Assembly: GCF_001424185.1 (NCBI RefSeq)
Contig: NZ_LMOM01000058.1
Span: 1-7,584 of the forward strand
DNA: 7,584 bases
Origin: Deinococcus sp. Leaf326
Lineage (GTDB): Bacteria > Deinococcota > Deinococci > Deinococcales > Deinococcaceae
Direction: 5' to 3'
A program made the translations under genes and the position numbers. The notes beneath the pieces were generated by a model that ran no database searches, was not told the DNA's origin, and worked only from the letters and a program-made list of their open reading frames with translations. Positions 6,199-7,584 of this stretch are shown here, piece by piece; the stretch's first letter is position 1, and every line of letters starts with the position of its first letter.

Positions 6199-6263
6199 CC
6201 CACACCCGTCTGGGTGGTCCTGTCCCCTTCCTTCTCGCTTTTGACTCGCTCCCGAGGTTTCGC

Positions 6264-6863
6264 ATGTCCCTAGCCACGTCGTCCCCCGTTTCCCCCGATG
6301 TCATCCACCGCTTGCTCGACGACCTCACCGACTCCGGTGCCAGTGACATCAAACTCGTGACCGGTCAGCATCCCCTCGCCAACATCATGGGCGCCTGGCG
6401 AGCGCAGAAGCAGTACGACATCCTCAGCGGTGATACCGTCACCCACCTCCACGGCAAGATCTGCCGCAACGTCCGGTACAAGACCATCCCCGAGGAAGGC
6501 GTCTGGGACGCGGATTACCGCACCAGCACCGCCAACTACAACTTCCGGGTCTCTGGCGGCAAAGAGAACGGCCGGCCGTATCTTGTGCTGCGTCCCCTCC
6601 CCCGCGAAATCCCCACCTTCGACAAGCTCCGCCTCTTGGACGACACCCTCGACGAGGTACCCGGGCACACCACGCACCTCACGACCGGCCTCGAGTACGC
6701 GATGAGGCAGAAGCGCGGTCTTGTCCTCGTCACTGGCCCCACCGGCAGCGGAAAGTCCACCACGCTCGCGAGCTGTGTCAAGGTGCGGATCACAGTGGAG
6801 AACGTGGTCTGCAAGCTGAAGAAGTTCCGCGTGTGGCGGGCCTGGTCAATCTCCGGGCGCTGA
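6264..6863 (+). pseudogene. PilT/DotB-like ATPase, truncated after Walker A and fused to IS sequence
   Basis: Residues 1 to about 170 are the N-terminal half of a PilT-type (retraction) or DotB-like secretion ATPase. They contain GASDIKLVTG (about 25-34), a PAS-like N-terminal domain ending in LRPLPREIPT, and RGLVLVTGPTGSGKSTTLAS with Walker A at 158-166. The sequence then abruptly becomes KVRITVENVVCKLKKFRV, which is transposase, and runs to a stop at 6863. The Asp box, Walker B, His box and about 180-200 further residues are missing, so no active ATPase can be made. The start at 6264 has GAGG six bases upstream, and the gene follows the PilB-like gene by 65 bp in the same orientation. The truncated product still has the whole N-domain and could in principle interfere with hexamers. 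Loss of function is the simplest reading. Confidence 0.88.
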
Positions 6864-6886
6864 ACCGCGCGCCCCAGTTCGCCTGA
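6772..6886 (+). pseudogene. Remnant of the 3' end of an IS5-like DDE transposase
   Basis: Two pieces of a transposase C-terminus lie together. KVRITVENVVCKLKKFRV is in the pilT frame (about 6778-6833), and VAGLVNLRALNRAPQFA with its stop is in another frame (6833-6886). In full-length IS5-family transposases these are separated by roughly 15-25 residues, and the first contains the conserved region around the final catalytic Glu (VEN). An out-of-frame internal deletion therefore joins them near 6831-6836. Only the 3' end of the element remains. The left end and most of the gene are gone, together with the distal part of pilT, which suggests an IS-mediated deletion rather than simple insertion. 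Confidence 0.72.
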
Positions 6887-6899
6887 ATCACCAGAACAC

Positions 6900-6930
6900 T
6901 GAGCGGGGGAGGCGCTGCCTCCCCCGCTCA
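6900..6930. terminator. Strong 14-bp hairpin after the IS remnant (bidirectional terminator-like)
   Basis: TGAGCGGGGGAGGC (6900-6913) and GCCTCCCCCGCTCA (6917-6930) pair perfectly around a three-base loop, GCT. The stem is very GC-rich and stable on either strand. No T-run follows on either side, so it is not a classical intrinsic terminator. It may still block transcription into the iterons, or be part of the IS end or a replication-fork/insulator structure. It lies 14 bp after the transposase stop and 55 bp before the first iteron. Confidence 0.5.
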
Positions 6931-6985
6931 ACTCACATTCCAACTACGCAATCGGTCTTCAAACGTACAGTCACCTTCCCGATGT

Positions 6986-7249
6986 ACCGGTGCTAGTTCG
7001 TTCGGTTGGTCGGGTCCGACCGGTGCTAGTTCGTTCGGTTACCGGTGCTAGTTCGTTCGGTTGGTCGGGTCCGACCGGTGCTAGTTCGTTCGGTTACCGG
7101 TGCTAGTTCGTTCGATTGGTCGGACCCGACCGGTGCTAGTTCGTTCAGTTACCGGTGCTAGTTCGTTCGACTGGTCGGACCCGACCGGTGCTAGTTCGTT
7201 CGGTTACCGGTGCTAGTTCGTTCGGTTACCGGTGCTAGTTCGTTCGATT
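6986..7249 (+). repeat. Ten 22-bp iterons (replication origin array)
   Basis: Ten direct copies share the 18-bp core ACCGGTGCTAGTTCGTTC. They start at 6986, 7019, 7041, 7074, 7096, 7129, 7151, 7184, 7206 and 7228. The last four bases are GGTT in repeats 1-4, 8 and 9, GATT in 5 and 10, AGTT in 6 and GACT in 7. Successive starts are 22 or 33 bp apart, so all copies lie on the same face of the helix with an 11-bp module. Between copies 1/2, 3/4, 5/6 and 7/8 an 11-bp spacer is inserted. Iterons beside an AT-rich region are the hallmark of theta-replicating plasmid origins, where a Rep initiator binds and opens the DNA. They also control copy number by coupling origins. No inverted half-copy was found elsewhere in the window. 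Confidence 0.93.
7008..7187. repeat. Four palindromic spacers within the iteron array
   Basis: Each 11-bp spacer plus the first three bases of the next iteron makes a 14-bp palindrome with arms GGTCGG and CCGACC. They lie at 7008-7021, 7063-7076, 7118-7131 and 7173-7186. The central dinucleotide is GT in the first two and AC in the last two, so the two pairs are exact reverse complements of each other. This suggests a second dyad-symmetric protein site interleaved with the direct repeats, for a Rep dimer or a host factor. Confidence 0.75.
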
Positions 7250-7345
7250 GGGTCCAAAAACATCGTGTAGGACATCGTTTTCAAAACTTCCTTGTTGTTG
7301 CAACATTTATCTTTATTAGTTAGTTTTAAAACATATGCAACAGAC
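7250..7345. other. AT-rich putative origin-opening region (DUE)
   Basis: After the last iteron, GC content drops to roughly 30% over about 93 bp, against about 65% elsewhere. The segment contains ACATCGT twice (7260-7266 and 7272-7278), a GTTTT-C-AAAAC palindrome (7277-7287), a perfect palindrome TGTTGCAACA (7296-7305), TGCAACA again at 7336-7342, and GTTTTAAAAC (7323-7332). This is the expected place for helix opening. A clear TTATNCACA DnaA box was not found; TTATCTTTA (7307-7315) is only a poor match. The same sequence may carry a promoter for a downstream gene. Confidence 0.6.
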
Positions 7346-7457
7346 AGAGGTAGAGGACCAGTCTACCCGTAGGACCGAGACGCCACCCCAATCGCATCTA
7401 ACGTCAAGACATGGGTACACTCGGAGTATGGGTCAGGAAAACCAGGAGCTGCAGCAG
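7346..7457. other. Leader region downstream of the origin
   Basis: No gene is evident here. It holds a 6-bp inverted repeat GGTAGA/TCTACC (7349-7354 and 7362-7367), AGGACC twice (7354-7359 and 7371-7376), and one minus-strand-oriented copy of the TTGGGGTGGC-like motif (7383-7392). It could be the untranslated leader of a replication gene. Confidence 0.4.
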
Positions 7458-7584
7458 ATGAAGCGGTGGGGTCTGGAGGAGAGAACTCAGGAGTTGCACC
7501 TGCATAAGACGAAAAAAGCGCTCCCAGACGCGAGAGTCTGGGAGTGTCGAAGTCACAGCCTCTCTGGGAGCGTGCCCGCATTCT
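7458..7584 (+). CDS. Possible start of a replication or other gene, cut by right edge
   Basis: An open frame continues past the window end. The in-frame ATG at 7458 has AGGAG nine bases upstream. An earlier ATG at 7428 has GGAG too close to be useful. The visible 42 residues begin MKRWGLEERTQELHLHKTKK, and third positions are about two-thirds G/C. The place is right for a rep gene beside its iterons, but I recognise no Rep motif. The frame also runs through a perfect terminator on the other strand, which argues against it unless that terminator belongs to an antisense RNA. Confidence 0.27.
   Translation, partial: MKRWGLEERTQELHLHKTKKALPDARVWECRSHSLSGSVPAF
7512..7544 (-). terminator. Intrinsic terminator for leftward transcription from the right edge
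   Basis: On the minus strand, CTCCCAGAC (7544-7536) and GTCTGGGAG (7529-7521) make a perfect 9-bp stem with a six-base loop, followed after CGC by TTTTTT (7517-7512). This is a textbook Rho-independent terminator. It implies a transcript entering from beyond 7584, either a gene or an antisense RNA. Part of the stem sequence recurs at 7563-7572, allowing an alternative pairing (see findings). Confidence 0.8.

Larger units (their letters stand above)
941..7392. repeat. Dispersed short motif GCCACCCCAACG (seven near-copies)
   Basis: Copies reading CCACCCCAAC or one to two bases off occur on the plus strand at 2352-2361, 2940-2949, 3312-3321, 3532-3541 and 7383-7392, and on the minus strand at 941-950 and 3474-3483. 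Flanking bases partly agree too (G/C before, then GAC/GGC). Two copies lie inside the HD-GYP gene, two make the arms of the 3470-3545 inverted repeat, and three are near or between genes. Function is unknown. Confidence 0.45.

Noticed and set aside
6197..6240. Terminator between the PilB-like and PilT-like genes (CACCC-GTCT-GGGTG)
   Set aside because: The stem is only five base pairs and has no T-tract. The spacing and orientation suggest the two genes were one operon.
6986..7249. CRISPR array
   Set aside because: The repeats are either abutting or separated by the same palindromic 11-bp spacer. There are no unique 30-40-bp spacers and no cas genes; this is an iteron array.
7363..7581. Minus-strand 72-codon frame at the right end
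   Set aside because: It reads straight through a perfect intrinsic terminator on its own strand, has no visible ribosome site, and has Ser/Pro/Ala-rich shadow-like composition.

Overview
The window looks like part of a plasmid (or plasmid-like replicon) from a high-GC bacterium, most likely Deinococcus or a relative. The basis is the strongly GC-rich coding style, a DUF2227-type metal-binding membrane protein, a PilF/PilB-like ATPase with a tetracysteine zinc motif, genes with little or no Shine-Dalgarno sequence, and an iteron array next to an AT-rich stretch. The genus is an inference from family knowledge. No ribosomal or other taxonomic marker is present.

Layout. (1) 1-480: an ArsR-family repressor gene on the minus strand, with its own promoter and an inverted repeat lying over it. 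Just downstream, the reading frame that would be its translationally coupled partner breaks after five codons, where an insertion-sequence end appears to begin. (2) 481-1148: mostly non-coding, with one small minus-strand gene (61 aa) that has a palindrome just upstream. (3) 1149-2153: a complete tyrosine recombinase. (4) 2168-3402: a doubtful 48-codon ORF, a DUF2227-type membrane protein, and an HD-GYP cyclic-di-GMP phosphodiesterase gene that runs towards it. The last two genes overlap tail to tail by 84 bp. (5) 3403-6863: divergent from the HD-GYP gene is a likely operon of a multi-pass membrane protein, a 690-aa PilB/GspE-type ATPase coupled to it by an ATGA overlap, and a PilT-like ATPase cut off directly after its Walker A motif by a remnant of an IS transposase. 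(6) 6887-7584: a strong hairpin, ten phased 22-bp iterons with palindromic spacers, a ~93-bp AT-rich segment, and a sequence that may be the start of a replication gene. This last stretch also contains an intrinsic terminator for transcription entering leftwards from the right edge.

How it may work together. The right end reads as a plasmid replication origin. The integrase may resolve multimers or mediate integration. The central block couples a c-di-GMP-degrading enzyme to an ATPase carrying MshEN-like domains, a fold that binds c-di-GMP in other proteins. This suggests a plasmid-borne pilus or secretion ATPase module tuned by c-di-GMP. The usual c-di-GMP contact residues look degenerate, and no pilin, PilC, PilM-Q or secretin gene is in view, so that link is an inference. 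The broken pilT-like gene shows the module has been eroded by IS activity.
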